Position numbers and translations under genes: made by a program. A stretch of DNA of 64,000 nt. Source: Rhodospirillales bacterium. GTDB taxonomy: Bacteria; Pseudomonadota; Alphaproteobacteria; Reyranellales; Reyranellaceae. Where the stretch lies: contig JACPOB010000104.1 in NCBI GenBank assembly GCA_016185145.1, forward strand, positions 1-64,000. Reading direction: 5' to 3'. The notes under the pieces were generated by a model. That model saw only the letters and a program-made list of their open reading frames with translations. It made no database searches and was not told the origin of the DNA. Below are positions 18,940-28,058 of the stretch, one piece after another (positions within the stretch are counted from its first letter, which is position 1; each line of letters begins with the position of its first letter).

Positions 18940-19974
18940 GTGAAGCGTCGTGCAGCCCTCAAGACCGGTTTGGCCTTTGGTGCGGGCGTCCTCATCCTCC
19001 GTCGCGCGGAGGCGCAAGGCGCCACGCTCAACCTTTATTCGGCGCGCCACTACAATACCGACGAGGCGCTCTACGGAAACTTCTCCGACCTGAGCGGCGT
19101 GAAGATCAACCGCATCGACGCCGAGCCCGATCCGCTGGTCGAGCGGCTCAAGGCCGAGGGCGACAAGAGCCCGTGCGATATCCTCATCACCACGGATGCC
19201 GGCCGTATCGAGCGCGCCCGCCAGATGGGCCTGCTGCAGCCGGTGACGTCGGAAGTGCTGACCAAGTCGGTGCCGGCGCATCTGCGCGATCCCGACAACA
19301 ACTGGTTCGGCTTCTCCAAGCGTGCGCGCGTGATCATGTACAGCAAGGAAAAGGTCCAGGCGGCCGACGCACCCAAGAACTACGAGGACCTCGCCGATCC
19401 CAAGTGGAAGGGCAAGCTGCTGATCCGCGCCTCGGGCCACATTTATAACCAGTCGCTGGTGGGCTCGCTGCTCGCGGCCAACGGGCCGGAGAAGACCGAA
19501 GCGTGGGCCAAGGGCGTCGCGGCCAACCTGGCGCGCCCGCCGCGCGGCGGCGACACCGACCAGATCAAGGGCGTGGCCGCGGGCGAGGCCGAGATCTGCG
19601 TCAGCAACACCTATTATTACGTCAACCTCATGCGCTCCAAGAAGCCGGAGGACCGCGAGGTGGCGGCCAAGGTGGCCGTGGTGTTCCCCAACCAGGCCAA
19701 TCGCGGCACGCACGTCAACATCAGCGGCGGCGCCGTGGCGCGCCACGCGCCCAACAAGGCGGTGGCGGTGAAGTTCCTCGAGTACCTGGTGTCGCCGCAG
19801 GCCCAGAAGTACTTCGCCGAGGGCAACTCGGAGTACCCGGTAGTGGCCGACGTCGCACTCTCGGGCGAGCTGAAATCGCTCGGCACCTTCAAGGAAGACC
19901 AGCTCAACGCCCGCGTCTTCGCGCAGAACAACGCCGAAGCGCTGAAGATCATGGACCGCGCCGGCTGGAAATGA
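18940..19974 (+). CDS. Ferric iron ABC transporter, periplasmic substrate-binding protein
   Basis: 344 residues starting at GTG 18940, preceded by AAAGGAGAGG. A twin-arginine-like leader (VKRRAALKTGLAFGAGVLIL...AEAQG) indicates export. The mature part begins with LNLYSARHYNTDEALYGNFS, typical of FutA/FbpA-type Fe3+-binding proteins. Conserved features include GDKSPCDILITTDAGRI, LADPKWKGKLLIR, NTYYYVNLM (a Tyr cluster characteristic of iron coordination) and NISGGAVARHAPNK. It delivers iron to an inner-membrane permease; a matching permease lies just downstream in the opposite direction. An upstream in-frame start adds 28 residues that would spoil the leader, so GTG is preferred. Confidence 0.93.
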   Translation: MKRRAALKTGLAFGAGVLILRRAEAQGATLNLYSARHYNTDEALYGNFSDLSGVKINRIDAEPDPLVERLKAEGDKSPCDILITTDAGRIERARQMGLLQPVTSEVLTKSVPAHLRDPDNNWFGFSKRARVIMYSKEKVQAADAPKNYEDLADPKWKGKLLIRASGHIYNQSLVGSLLAANGPEKTEAWAKGVAANLARPPRGGDTDQIKGVAAGEAEICVSNTYYYVNLMRSKKPEDREVAAKVAVVFPNQANRGTHVNISGGAVARHAPNKAVAVKFLEYLVSPQAQKYFAEGNSEYPVVADVALSGELKSLGTFKEDQLNARVFAQNNAEALKIMDRAGWK

Positions 19975-19983
19975 CGCCAAAGG

Positions 19984-20081
19984 CGTCATCCCGGCCGTAG
20001 CCTCGCGAAGCGAGGCGCAGCGGAGGGATCTGCTCGAACAGGTCCCTCCACTCCGCGCTATGCGCTCCGGTCGGGATGACG
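19984..20081. repeat. Imperfect inverted repeat between convergent iron genes
   Basis: Outer arms CGTCATCCCGGCCG (19984-19997) and CGGTCGGGATGACG (20068-20081); inner arms GCGGAGGGA and TCCCTCC...CCGC. It resembles a palindromic intergenic repeat. It also overlaps the last residues (RHPDRSA) of the permease gene. It may act as a two-way transcription barrier, but it lacks a T run. Confidence 0.7.
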
Positions 20082-21689
20082 GCGTTGCCGTCCAATCGCG
20101 CGGCTGAGCACGATCACCGGGGCGAGCGACACCGCGACGATCACGATCGAGCCGACCGCGGCCTGGGCCAGCCGCTCGTCGGAGGCGAAGCGGTAGACGC
20201 CGATCGCCAGCGTGTCGAGATTGAACGGCCGGATCAGCAAGGTCGCCGGCAGTTCCTTCATCACCTCGACGAAGGCCACGACGGCGGCCGTCAGCATCGG
20301 CCCGCGCAGCAGCGGCAGGTGGATGCGCCGCAGCACCTCGCGCGGTCCCGCGCCCAGCACGCGGGCGCTGGCATCCATTGCCGGGTCGATGGCGGCGAGG
20401 CCGGGCGCGATGTTGGCGAGGCCGACGGCGAGGAAGCGCACCGTGTAGGCGAGCAGCAGCGCGAACGCCGTGCCGCTCAGCAGGAGTCCGCTCGGCAATC
20501 CAAGGACGGCGCGGCTCAGCCGGTCGATGCCGTGATCGGCCAGCGCCAGCGGCAGCAGGATGCCGACGGCGATGACGGCGCCGGGGATGGCATAGCCCAG
20601 AGCGGAGAACTCGATCAGCCGGTTGAGCGCGCGGCGGCGTACCAGGCGGCCGGCGTAGCTCAGGAACAGGGCGAGCGCCACGATGATCGCGGCGGCGGCG
20701 GCAGCGAGGCCGAGGCTGTTGGCGGCGTCGCGCAGGAAATGCGATTCGAGAGCGACCACACCGGATCGCCACGCGAGCTGCGCCAGGTGGATCGTCGGCA
20801 CGACGAAGCCCAGGACGATCGGCAGGACGCAGGCTGCGGCCGCGCCGACTGCCGGCCAGAATGCCAGCTCGGCGGGATCGCCCTGCTGGCGCAGGTTCGA
20901 GGCGATGCTGTAGCGGGCACGGCCGCGCGACTGTCGCTCGATCATGATCAGGAGGCCGGCGATGACGATCAGCACCAGCGCGATCTGTGCCGCGCCCTCG
21001 CGATTGCCGAGCCCGTACCAGGTCCGATAGATCGCCGTCGTCAGCGTCTGGACGCCGTAATACTGGACGGTGCCGAAGTCGGCGAGCGCCTCCAGGAGCG
21101 CCAGCACGGCGCCGGCGGCGATGGCGGGCCGCGCCAGCGGCAGGCCGACGCCGAAGAAGGTGCGCCACGGGCCGTGGCCCAGGATGCGGCTCGCCTCGAT
21201 CAGCGCGTGCGACTGCGCGAGGAAGGCGGTGCGCGCGGCGAGGTAGACGTAAGGGTAGAGCACCAGCGTGAAGAGCAGGGCGACGCCGCCGGCCGAGCCG
21301 AGATCGGGGAACCAGTAGTCGCCGCGGCTCCAGCCGGTTGCCTGGCGCAGCGCGCCCTGGATGGGCCCGGCGAAGGCCAGAAGGTCGGCGTAGGCGTAGC
21401 CGATGATATAGGTCGGCAGGACCAGCGGCAGCAGCAGCGCCCATTGCAGCAGGCGGCTGCCGGGGAAGCGGCACATCGTCACCAGCCACGCCGTGCCCGC
21501 GCCGATGACGGTAGTGCCGAGGCCGACGACCACCAGCAGCATCAGCGTGTTGAAGAAGATGTCGGCGAGCTGGGTGTCGGCGAGATGCCGCCACAGGTCG
21601 GCCTGCGGCGTGAACAGGCTCGACGCGACGCCGAGCATCGGCAACGCCACGATGCCCGCGATGAGAAGGGCGCCGACGCGCCAGATCAT
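20058..21689 (-). CDS. Ferric iron ABC transporter permease (fused two-domain)
   Basis: 543 residues with about twelve hydrophobic segments, in two homologous halves, as in FbpB/AfuB iron permeases. Binding-protein-dependent transport signatures occur in both halves: EASRILGHGPWRTFFGVGLP (about residues 165-185) and DASARVLGAGPREVLRRIHL (about 430-450), the EAA loops that contact the ATPase. It pairs with the binding protein at 18940, yet is convergent with it rather than in an operon. No ATPase gene is present in the window, so the energising subunit must be elsewhere. The first residues MIWRVGALLIAGIVALPML form a membrane anchor. It lies downstream of rplI on the same strand beyond a strong terminator. 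Confidence 0.93.
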   Translation of the reverse strand: MIWRVGALLIAGIVALPMLGVASSLFTPQADLWRHLADTQLADIFFNTLMLLVVVGLGTTVIGAGTAWLVTMCRFPGSRLLQWALLLPLVLPTYIIGYAYADLLAFAGPIQGALRQATGWSRGDYWFPDLGSAGGVALLFTLVLYPYVYLAARTAFLAQSHALIEASRILGHGPWRTFFGVGLPLARPAIAAGAVLALLEALADFGTVQYYGVQTLTTAIYRTWYGLGNREGAAQIALVLIVIAGLLIMIERQSRGRARYSIASNLRQQGDPAELAFWPAVGAAAACVLPIVLGFVVPTIHLAQLAWRSGVVALESHFLRDAANSLGLAAAAAAIIVALALFLSYAGRLVRRRALNRLIEFSALGYAIPGAVIAVGILLPLALADHGIDRLSRAVLGLPSGLLLSGTAFALLLAYTVRFLAVGLANIAPGLAAIDPAMDASARVLGAGPREVLRRIHLPLLRGPMLTAAVVAFVEVMKELPATLLIRPFNLDTLAIGVYRFASDERLAQAAVGSIVIVAVSLAPVIVLSRAIGRQRRHPDRSA

Positions 21690-21705
21690 TGGGGGAGCTC
21701 ATGGT

Positions 21706-21771
21706 CTTCCGGACCGCGAGCCTCCGGCTCGCTCAAGCTCATGAGCGAGCCGGAGGCTCGCGGTCCGGAAG
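21706..21771. repeat. REP family 2, copy 1 (29-bp perfect arms)
   Basis: Left arm 21706-21734 begins CTTCCGGACCGCGAGCC; the exact complement lies at 21743-21771, with an 8-base loop. The outer CTTCCGGACCGCGAGC is shared with the palindrome at 38594, and CTTCCGGAC appears again at 48067. Confidence 0.9.
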
Positions 21772-21820
21772 AAAAGAAAGACAAACAAAAACGCATGCCA
21801 CCGGCGTCCGGTGGCATGCG
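21771..21820 (-). terminator. Rho-independent terminator of rpsF-rpsR-rplI
   Basis: On the minus strand a 13-bp GC-rich stem (CGCATGCCACCGG / CCGGTGGCATGCG, 21792-21820, 3-base loop) is followed by a T-rich tract (TTTTTGTTTGTC, read from 21791 down). It sits 26 bases beyond the rplI stop. This is the clearest intrinsic terminator in the window. Confidence 0.9.
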
Positions 21821-21845
21821 CCAGAACGAGTGCACGAAGCGCTCG

Positions 21846-22487
21846 TTACGTCTTGTCGGCCGCTGCTTCCTCAGCCTCGGCCGGCGTCTCGGCGGCAGCC
21901 TCGCCTTCGGCGGGCTTGGCCTCGAACAGGGCCGCGGCCTGCGCGGCGGCGCGCTGGGCGGCTTCCGCGGCCTCGAGCGCCGCACGCTCGGTCTCGGCGA
22001 CCAGCGTGCCGCCCTTGGCGAGGAAGTCCGCCTCGTCCGGCGAGCGGGCAACCAGCACGCTGATCTCGACCGCGACCTCCGGATGGAGGTGGATCTTGAT
22101 CTTGTGCGTACCCAGCGCCTTGATCGGCTTGTCGAGCTCGACCTGGCCGCGTTCGATCTTGACGCCCTGGGCGGCGGCGCCCTCGGCGATATCGCGCGAG
22201 GTGACCGAGCCGTAGAGCTGCAGGGCCTCGGAGGCCTGGCGGATCAGCGTGACCTTGAGATCGGCCATCTTGGCCGCCACCGCCTCGGCGTCCTTGCGAC
22301 GCTCGAGGTTCTGCGCCTCCAGCGTCTTACGCTGCGATTCGAAGTAGGCGATATTGTCCTTGGTGGCGCGCAACGCCTTCTTCTGCGGCAGGAGGAAGTT
22401 GCGGGCGAAACCCGGCTTCACCTTCACCACATCGCCCATTTGACCGAGCTTGGGCACGCGCTCCAGCAGGATGACGTTCATCGGCAT
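21846..22487 (-). CDS. rplI: 50S ribosomal protein L9
   Basis: 213 residues. Binds 23S rRNA at the base of the L1 stalk. The N-terminal domain MNVILLERVPKLGQMGDVV...NFLLPQ is canonical; the connecting helix is followed by the C-terminal domain (LYGSVTSRDIAEGA... KALGTHKIKIHLHPEVAVEI). Bacterial L9 is usually about 150 residues; this one has an Ala/Glu-rich C-terminal extension of about 45 residues, common in alphaproteobacteria. GGAGG lies eight bases before ATG 22487; a second ATG two codons later is the classical start. It follows rpsR by 15 bases. Confidence 0.97.
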   Translation of the reverse strand: MPMNVILLERVPKLGQMGDVVKVKPGFARNFLLPQKKALRATKDNIAYFESQRKTLEAQNLERRKDAEAVAAKMADLKVTLIRQASEALQLYGSVTSRDIAEGAAAQGVKIERGQVELDKPIKALGTHKIKIHLHPEVAVEISVLVARSPDEADFLAKGGTLVAETERAALEAAEAAQRAAAQAAALFEAKPAEGEAAAETPAEAEEAAADKT

Positions 22488-22502
22488 GATTGCGTCCTCC
22501 GG

Positions 22503-22736
22503 CTAGGCGATGACGTAGGGCAGCAGCGCCAGGAAACGCGCGCGCTTGATCGCCTGGGCGAGTTCGCGCTGCTTCTTGGACGACACCGCCGAGATACGGC
22601 TCGGCACGATCTTGCCGAGCTCCGAAACGAAGCGCTGCAGCAGGCGCACGTCCTTGTAGTCGATCTTCGGCGCGTTGGCGCCGGAGAACGGGCAGCTCTT
22701 GCGGCGGCGGGTGAAGGGACGACGTTGTGCGCTCAT
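22503..22736 (-). CDS. rpsR: 30S ribosomal protein S18
   Basis: 77 residues. Small-subunit protein that pairs with S6 on the platform. Typical sequence: RRKSCPFSG, KIDYKDVRLLQRFVSELGKI and KKQRELAQAIKRARFLALLPY. Its start overlaps the rpsF stop by four bases (ATGA), implying translational coupling. Confidence 0.98.
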   Translation of the reverse strand: MSAQRRPFTRRRKSCPFSGANAPKIDYKDVRLLQRFVSELGKIVPSRISAVSSKKQRELAQAIKRARFLALLPYVIA

Positions 22737-23185
22737 TCTTCTTCTCCCGTAGCGGCAGGTGCACCTTCATCGCCGAAGCGCGGACGCTCGCGGCGCGGCG
22801 GACGATCGCCCCAGCGGTCGCCTCGGTCACCGCGATCGCCGCCCGGACGGTCGGCCTTCTCGGCGCTGCGGATCATGATGGCCGACGGGCCTTCCTCGAG
22901 CTCGTCGACGCGGACGGTGAGGAAGCGGATGATGTCCTCGTTGATCGACATCGTGCGCTCCAGCTCCTTAACGGCGGCGGCCGGCGCGTCGATGTTGAGC
23001 AGGGTGTAGTGACCCTTGCGGTTCTTCTTGATGCGGTAGGTGAGGGAACGAAGGCCCCAGTACTCCTTCTTGGAGACGGTGCCGCCCAAACCGGTGACCA
23101 GTTCCGAGAACTGGGTGGTCAGCGCCTCCACCTGCGTCGTCGGGACGTCCTGACGCGCAATGAAGACATTCTCGTAGAGTGCCAT
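22733..23185 (-). CDS. rpsF: 30S ribosomal protein S6
   Basis: 150 residues. First gene of the rpsF-rpsR-rplI operon. The conserved core (MALYENVFIARQDVPTTQVE..., GLRSLTYRIKKNRKGHYTLL, MSINEDIIRFLTVRVDELEE) covers about 105 residues. A Gly/Arg/Asp-rich tail (GGDRGDRGDRWGDRPPRRER) follows, as often in alphaproteobacteria. The promoter should lie in the 287-bp gap before the divergent fabD; no boxes were assigned. In other bacteria the S6:S18 complex represses its own mRNA; no such motif was resolved here. Confidence 0.97.
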   Translation of the reverse strand: MALYENVFIARQDVPTTQVEALTTQFSELVTGLGGTVSKKEYWGLRSLTYRIKKNRKGHYTLLNIDAPAAAVKELERTMSINEDIIRFLTVRVDELEEGPSAIMIRSAEKADRPGGDRGDRGDRWGDRPPRRERPRFGDEGAPAATGEEE

Positions 23186-23406
23186 GAAACGAACGGCTCC
23201 TTATGGCTGTTAGCGACCCGGAGTTCGTCGTGCCTCTATCATAAGGTCGACCGGCAACCGCCCGGATCTAGCCGGCCCCCACTCTGGAGCGTCGTGCACC
23301 ATTGCTTGGGTCGGCAAGGAGATCGGGGCCGACTGAGGCCCCGAAGAGCGGCGGTTATACAGGCAAATCCCCCGAAATCAAGGCGTTCCGGCCTTGCCTT
23401 GCGTTC

Positions 23407-23427
23407 CTCTCCCCCGCTAGGGGAGAG
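23407..23427. repeat. Short palindrome upstream of fabD
   Basis: CTCTCCCC / GGGGAGAG with a 5-base centre CGCTA. A near-complement with one base missing lies inside the hairpin at 28825-28864, so this is a dispersed short repeat rather than a gene-specific signal. No T run follows. Confidence 0.6.
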
Positions 23428-23472
23428 CCTGAAAATTGAACTGTAACGCCAGGAACGCAGGGGAAACGGCCC

Positions 23473-24414
23473 ATGAGTCGCGCTTTCGTCTTTCCGGGAC
23501 AGGGATCCCAGGCCGTCGGCATGGGCGCCGACCTGGCGGGGGCCTTTTCGACCGCCCGGGACGTCTTCCAGGAGGTCGACGAGGCGCTGAAGCAGAATCT
23601 GTCGAAATTGATGCGGGAAGGGCCCGAATCTGACCTGGTCCTGACCGAGAACGCGCAGCCTGCCCTGATGGCCGTCAGCATCGCCGTCGTGCGTGTCCTG
23701 GAGAAGGACGGGGGCAAGCCGTTGGCCAGCCTGGCGAGCCATGTCGCCGGGCACTCGCTCGGCGAATATTCGGCCCTGACGGCGGCGGGCGCGTTGCAAC
23801 TCGCAGACGCCGCGCGGCTTCTGAAGCTGCGCGGCCAATCGATGCAGAAGGCGGTGCCGGTGGGCGAGGGCGCCATGGCGGCATTGCTCGGCATCGAGCT
23901 CGAGCCGGCGCTGGAGGCCTGCAAGGAGGCGGCGCAAGGCGAGGTCGTGGCGGTCGCCAACGACAATGGCGGCGGTCAGGTCGTGGTGAGCGGCCACAAG
24001 GCGGCCGTCGAGCGCTGCATCGAGACGGCCAAGCGGCACGGCGCCAAGCGCGGCATGCTGCTGCCGGTGAGCGCACCGTTCCATTGCCCGCTGATGCAGC
24101 CCGCCGCCGATGCCATGCAGAAGGCGCTCGAGACGGTGACGCTCGGCACGCCGCGTGTGCCGCTGATCGCCAACGTGCTGGCGGCCGAGATCACTGAGCC
24201 CAACGCCATCAAGCAGCGGCTCGTGGAACAGGTCACCGGGCTGGTGCGTTGGCGCGAGAGCGTCCAGTACATGAAATCGCAGGGCGTCGAGGCGCTGGTC
24301 GAGTGCGGCTCGGGCAAGGTGCTGTCGGGCCTGGTGAAGCGCATCGACAAGGAGATGACCGGCCTGGCGCTGAACACGCCGGCCGATATCGAGGCTTTTC
24401 TGAAAACGGCGTAG
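23473..24414 (+). CDS. fabD: Malonyl-CoA:ACP S-malonyltransferase
   Basis: 313 residues. Transfers malonyl from CoA to acyl carrier protein for type II fatty acid synthesis. FVFPGQGSQAVGMG at residues 5-18, the nucleophile elbow GHSLGEYSAL with Ser95, and ISAPFHCPL-like VSAPFHCPLM near residue 200 with the catalytic His. Standard length. First gene of the fabD-fabG-acpP-fabF group; divergent from the rpsF operon. Confidence 0.97.
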   Translation: MSRAFVFPGQGSQAVGMGADLAGAFSTARDVFQEVDEALKQNLSKLMREGPESDLVLTENAQPALMAVSIAVVRVLEKDGGKPLASLASHVAGHSLGEYSALTAAGALQLADAARLLKLRGQSMQKAVPVGEGAMAALLGIELEPALEACKEAAQGEVVAVANDNGGGQVVVSGHKAAVERCIETAKRHGAKRGMLLPVSAPFHCPLMQPAADAMQKALETVTLGTPRVPLIANVLAAEITEPNAIKQRLVEQVTGLVRWRESVQYMKSQGVEALVECGSGKVLSGLVKRIDKEMTGLALNTPADIEAFLKTA

Positions 24415-24423
24415 GTTCACATT

Positions 24424-24553
24424 CCTCCCCATCGCGATTCCCGCGATGGGGAGGTGCCCGCGCAGCGGGCGGAGGGGTCATGAGCGCCAGGACTGATGCT
24501 CATGACCCCTCCGTCGGCGTAAGACGCCGACACCTCCCCAGCTCCGCTGAGGA
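24424..24553. repeat. Compound palindromic repeats between fabD and fabG (family 3)
   Basis: Consecutive hairpins: CCTCCCCATCGCG / CGCGATGGGGAGG (24424-24454), GGAGGGGTCATGAGC / GCTCATGACCCCTCC (24471-24512), GTCGGCG / CGCCGAC and a CCTCCCCAGC / GAGGAGG stem. The last part (24501-24553) is about 85% identical by eye to 43250-43303. It may separate fabD from fabG expression. Confidence 0.8.
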
Positions 24554-24569
24554 GGAAGAGGAGAGTTGA

Positions 24570-25307
<738 letters not shown>

Positions 25308-25442
25308 GGAAAAAGGCTGCAAGTCCCTGATTCTGTGGGCTTTCCGGCCCTAGCCAATAGGGGGGCACCTATGTATAAGAGCCGGAAATCGCCACCCCCT
25401 TGGGCGTAACAGGTTTCTTGAGAATACGGGAAGGACAAGAAA

Positions 25443-25682
25443 ATGAGCGATATTGCCGAGCGCGTTAAGAAGATCGTCGTCGAGCATCTGGGCGTCGAAG
25501 CGGCGCAGGTGAAGGAAGATGCCAAGTTCATCGACGATCTGGGCGCCGACAGCCTGGATACGGTCGAGCTGGTGATGGCGTTCGAAGAGGAATTCGGCAT
25601 CGAGATTCCCGACGATGCGGCTGAGAAGATCCAGACCGTCGGCGACGCCATCGGCTTCATCAAGAGCAACGCCAAGTCCTGA
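25443..25682 (+). CDS. acpP: Acyl carrier protein
   Basis: 79 residues, strongly acidic. Carries acyl chains on 4'-phosphopantetheine attached to Ser37 in GADSLDTVELVM. Near-standard AcpP sequence with IAERVKKIVVEHLGV at the start. The 135-base gap upstream contains GGGAAGGA before the ATG and probably its own promoter, consistent with the high expression acpP needs. Confidence 0.98.
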   Translation: MSDIAERVKKIVVEHLGVEAAQVKEDAKFIDDLGADSLDTVELVMAFEEEFGIEIPDDAAEKIQTVGDAIGFIKSNAKS

Positions 25683-25712
25683 TCGTCTCTTGCAGCAGGC
25701 GAGGACAGGGCA

Positions 25713-26969
25713 ATGAGGCGAGTCGTCATTACCGGCATGGGGATGGTGACGCCGCTGGGCGATGGCGTCGACACCAACTGGCGGCGCCTGATGGCGGCCG
25801 AGTCCGGCATCCGGTCCATCCAGGCCTTCGACACATCTGATCTCGCCACCAAGATCGCGGGCGAGGTGCCGTTGGGCGACAAGGCCAACGGCCATTTCAA
25901 CGTCGACAGCTACCTCCAGCCCAAGGAACAGCGCAAGCTCGACAAGTTCCTGATCTTCGGCATCGCCGCCGCGGAGCAGGCGGTCGAGGACTCGGGCTGG
26001 AAGCCGACCGACGAAGAGAGCCTCAACCGCACCGGCGTGATGATCGGCTCGGGCATCGGCGGCCTGGAGACGATCTACGAGACCTCGCTGGTGCTGAAGG
26101 AGCGCGGGCCGCGCCGCGTCAGCCCGTTCTTCATCCCGTCGGCGCTGATCAACCTCGCCTCGGGTCAGGTCTCGATCAAGTACGGCTTCAAGGGACCCAA
26201 CCATTCCGTCGTCACGGCCTGTGCCACCGGCGCCCACGCGCTGGGCGACGCGACGCGCCTGATCCAGCTCGAGGATGCCGACGTCATGGTGGCGGGCGGC
26301 GCCGAGGCCGCGATCTGCCGCATCGGCATCGCCGGCTTCAACGCCTGCAAGGCGCTGTCGACCGACTTCAACGATACGCCGACCCAGGCGTCGCGGCCGT
26401 GGGACAAGCGGCGCGACGGCTTCGTCATGGGCGAGGGCGCAGGCGTCGTCGTGCTCGAGGAGTACGAGCACGCCAAGAAGCGCGGCGCCAAGATCTATGC
26501 CGAGGTCCTGGGCTATGGCCTGTCCGGCGACGCCTATCACATCACCGCGCCGTCGGAGGACGGCGACGGCGCCCAGCGCGCGATGAAGGCCGCGCTGAAG
26601 CGCGCCAAGCTCAACACCGACCAGATCGACTACGTCAATGCCCATGGCACGTCGACCATGGCCGACGTGATCGAGCTCGGCGCGGTGAAGAAGACGTTCG
26701 GGGGGGACGCCTACAAGCTCTCGATGTCGTCGACCAAGTCGGCGACCGGCCATCTGCTGGGCGCCGCCGGCGCCATCGAAGCCATCTACTCGATCAAGTC
26801 GATCATCGAGCAGACGGTTCCGCCGACACTCAATCTGGACGAGCCTGACGAAGGTTGCGACATCGATCTCGTCGCCAAGCAGGCCAAGCAGCGCAAGGTC
26901 CGCTACGCGCTCAGCAACTCGTTCGGCTTCGGCGGCACCAACGCCTCGTTGATCTTCGGTCCCGTCTGA
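25713..26969 (+). CDS. fabF: 3-oxoacyl-[ACP] synthase II
   Basis: 418 residues. Elongating condensing enzyme of type II fatty acid synthesis. Cys-His-His active site: Cys170 (VTACATGAHA), His311 (VNAHGTSTMADVIE) and His347 (SATGHLLGAAGAIEA), with Lys342. The C-terminal loop NSFGFGGTNASLIF is canonical. ATG 25713 lies 30 bases after the acpP stop, with GGCGAGGACAGGG before it, so the two are probably co-transcribed. Confidence 0.98.
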   Translation: MRRVVITGMGMVTPLGDGVDTNWRRLMAAESGIRSIQAFDTSDLATKIAGEVPLGDKANGHFNVDSYLQPKEQRKLDKFLIFGIAAAEQAVEDSGWKPTDEESLNRTGVMIGSGIGGLETIYETSLVLKERGPRRVSPFFIPSALINLASGQVSIKYGFKGPNHSVVTACATGAHALGDATRLIQLEDADVMVAGGAEAAICRIGIAGFNACKALSTDFNDTPTQASRPWDKRRDGFVMGEGAGVVVLEEYEHAKKRGAKIYAEVLGYGLSGDAYHITAPSEDGDGAQRAMKAALKRAKLNTDQIDYVNAHGTSTMADVIELGAVKKTFGGDAYKLSMSSTKSATGHLLGAAGAIEAIYSIKSIIEQTVPPTLNLDEPDEGCDIDLVAKQAKQRKVRYALSNSFGFGGTNASLIFGPV

Positions 26970-26984
26970 TCACCGGAGCTGGGC

Positions 26985-28055
26985 GTGCTCAGCTATTTCC
27001 GTTGGGTCCTCTTCTTCGTTGCCCTGCTCGTCACCCTGATGGGCGGCGCGCTGTGGCTCGGCAATCAGCTGCTGACCGCCGCCGGCCCGCTCGCCGCGAC
27101 CAAGAACATCGTCATCCCGCGCGGCGCGGGACCGCAGACCATGGCCAAGGTGCTGAAGGACGAGGGCGTCATCGATCACCAGCGGCTGTTCCGGGTGGCC
27201 GTGATGATCGACCCGACGCCCAGGCCCATCAAGGCCGGCGAGTACGAGATCCCGGCCCACATCTCCATGCTGGGGTTGCTCGAGCTCCTGCAGTCGGGCA
27301 AGCAGGTGCAGCGCCGGCTCACCGTCGTCGAAGGCATGACGACACCCGAGGTGATCGACCTGGTGAAGAATACGCCGGCGCTCACCGGCGAGATCACGCT
27401 CGACCTCAAGGAAGGCGACCTGCTGCCCGAAACCTATTTCTATTCGCGCGACGACACGCGCGACGGGCTGCTGATGCGCATGAAGGAGGCGATGGACAAG
27501 ACGCTGGACGAGGCCTGGCGCAAACGCGCCGCTGGCCTGCCGCTCGCCAGCCGCCGCGAGGCCCTGACGCTCGCCTCCATCATCGAGAAGGAGACGGCGA
27601 TCCCGGCGGAGCGGCCCAAGGTGGCGGCCGTCTACATCAACCGCCTGCGCCGGCGCATGAAGCTCGAGAGCGATCCCACGACCATCTACGGCATCACCCA
27701 GGGCAAGGTGCCGTTCAACCGCGAGCTGACACGCGCCGACCTGGCATCGAATTCGCCCTACAACACCTACGTCGTCGCCGGCCTACCGCCTGGGCCGATC
27801 TGCAATCCCGGCCGAGCGTCGATCCTGGCGGCGACCAATCCGGCGCGCGACCGCGCGCTGTGGTTCGTGGCCGACGGCCAGGGCGGGCACTCCTTCGCCA
27901 CGACGCTCGCCGAACACAATCGCAACGTCGAGCGCTGGCGGCAGATCCAGCGCGAGCGCGCCGAGCAGCAACAGCAGTCACAGACGCCGTCGGGCGCGCC
28001 CGGCGCCCCGTCCGCGCCGCCTCCCGGCCAACAGCGTCCACCGCCGAGACCCTGA
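26985..28055 (+). CDS. mltG: Endolytic murein transglycosylase MltG (YceG-like)
   Basis: 356 residues. Inner-membrane lytic transglycosylase that cleaves nascent glycan strands and sets their length. An N-terminal membrane segment (residues 6-28) is followed by a LysM-like region (IVIPRGAGPQTMAKVL) and the YceG domain. The catalytic glutamate lies in ASIIEKETAIP (Glu201), with SDPTTIYG and SPYNTYVVAGLPPGPICNPG downstream. GTG start 15 bases after fabF. The last 30 residues are a Gln/Pro-rich tail. The fabF-mltG order is common in alphaproteobacteria. Confidence 0.95.
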   Translation: MLSYFRWVLFFVALLVTLMGGALWLGNQLLTAAGPLAATKNIVIPRGAGPQTMAKVLKDEGVIDHQRLFRVAVMIDPTPRPIKAGEYEIPAHISMLGLLELLQSGKQVQRRLTVVEGMTTPEVIDLVKNTPALTGEITLDLKEGDLLPETYFYSRDDTRDGLLMRMKEAMDKTLDEAWRKRAAGLPLASRREALTLASIIEKETAIPAERPKVAAVYINRLRRRMKLESDPTTIYGITQGKVPFNRELTRADLASNSPYNTYVVAGLPPGPICNPGRASILAATNPARDRALWFVADGQGGHSFATTLAEHNRNVERWRQIQRERAEQQQQSQTPSGAPGAPSAPPPGQQRPPPRP

Positions 28056-28058
28056 GCC

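Noticed and set aside
23186..23472. S6:S18-binding leader RNA before rpsF
   Set aside because: Expected from other bacteria, but the conserved structure could not be traced by eye here.
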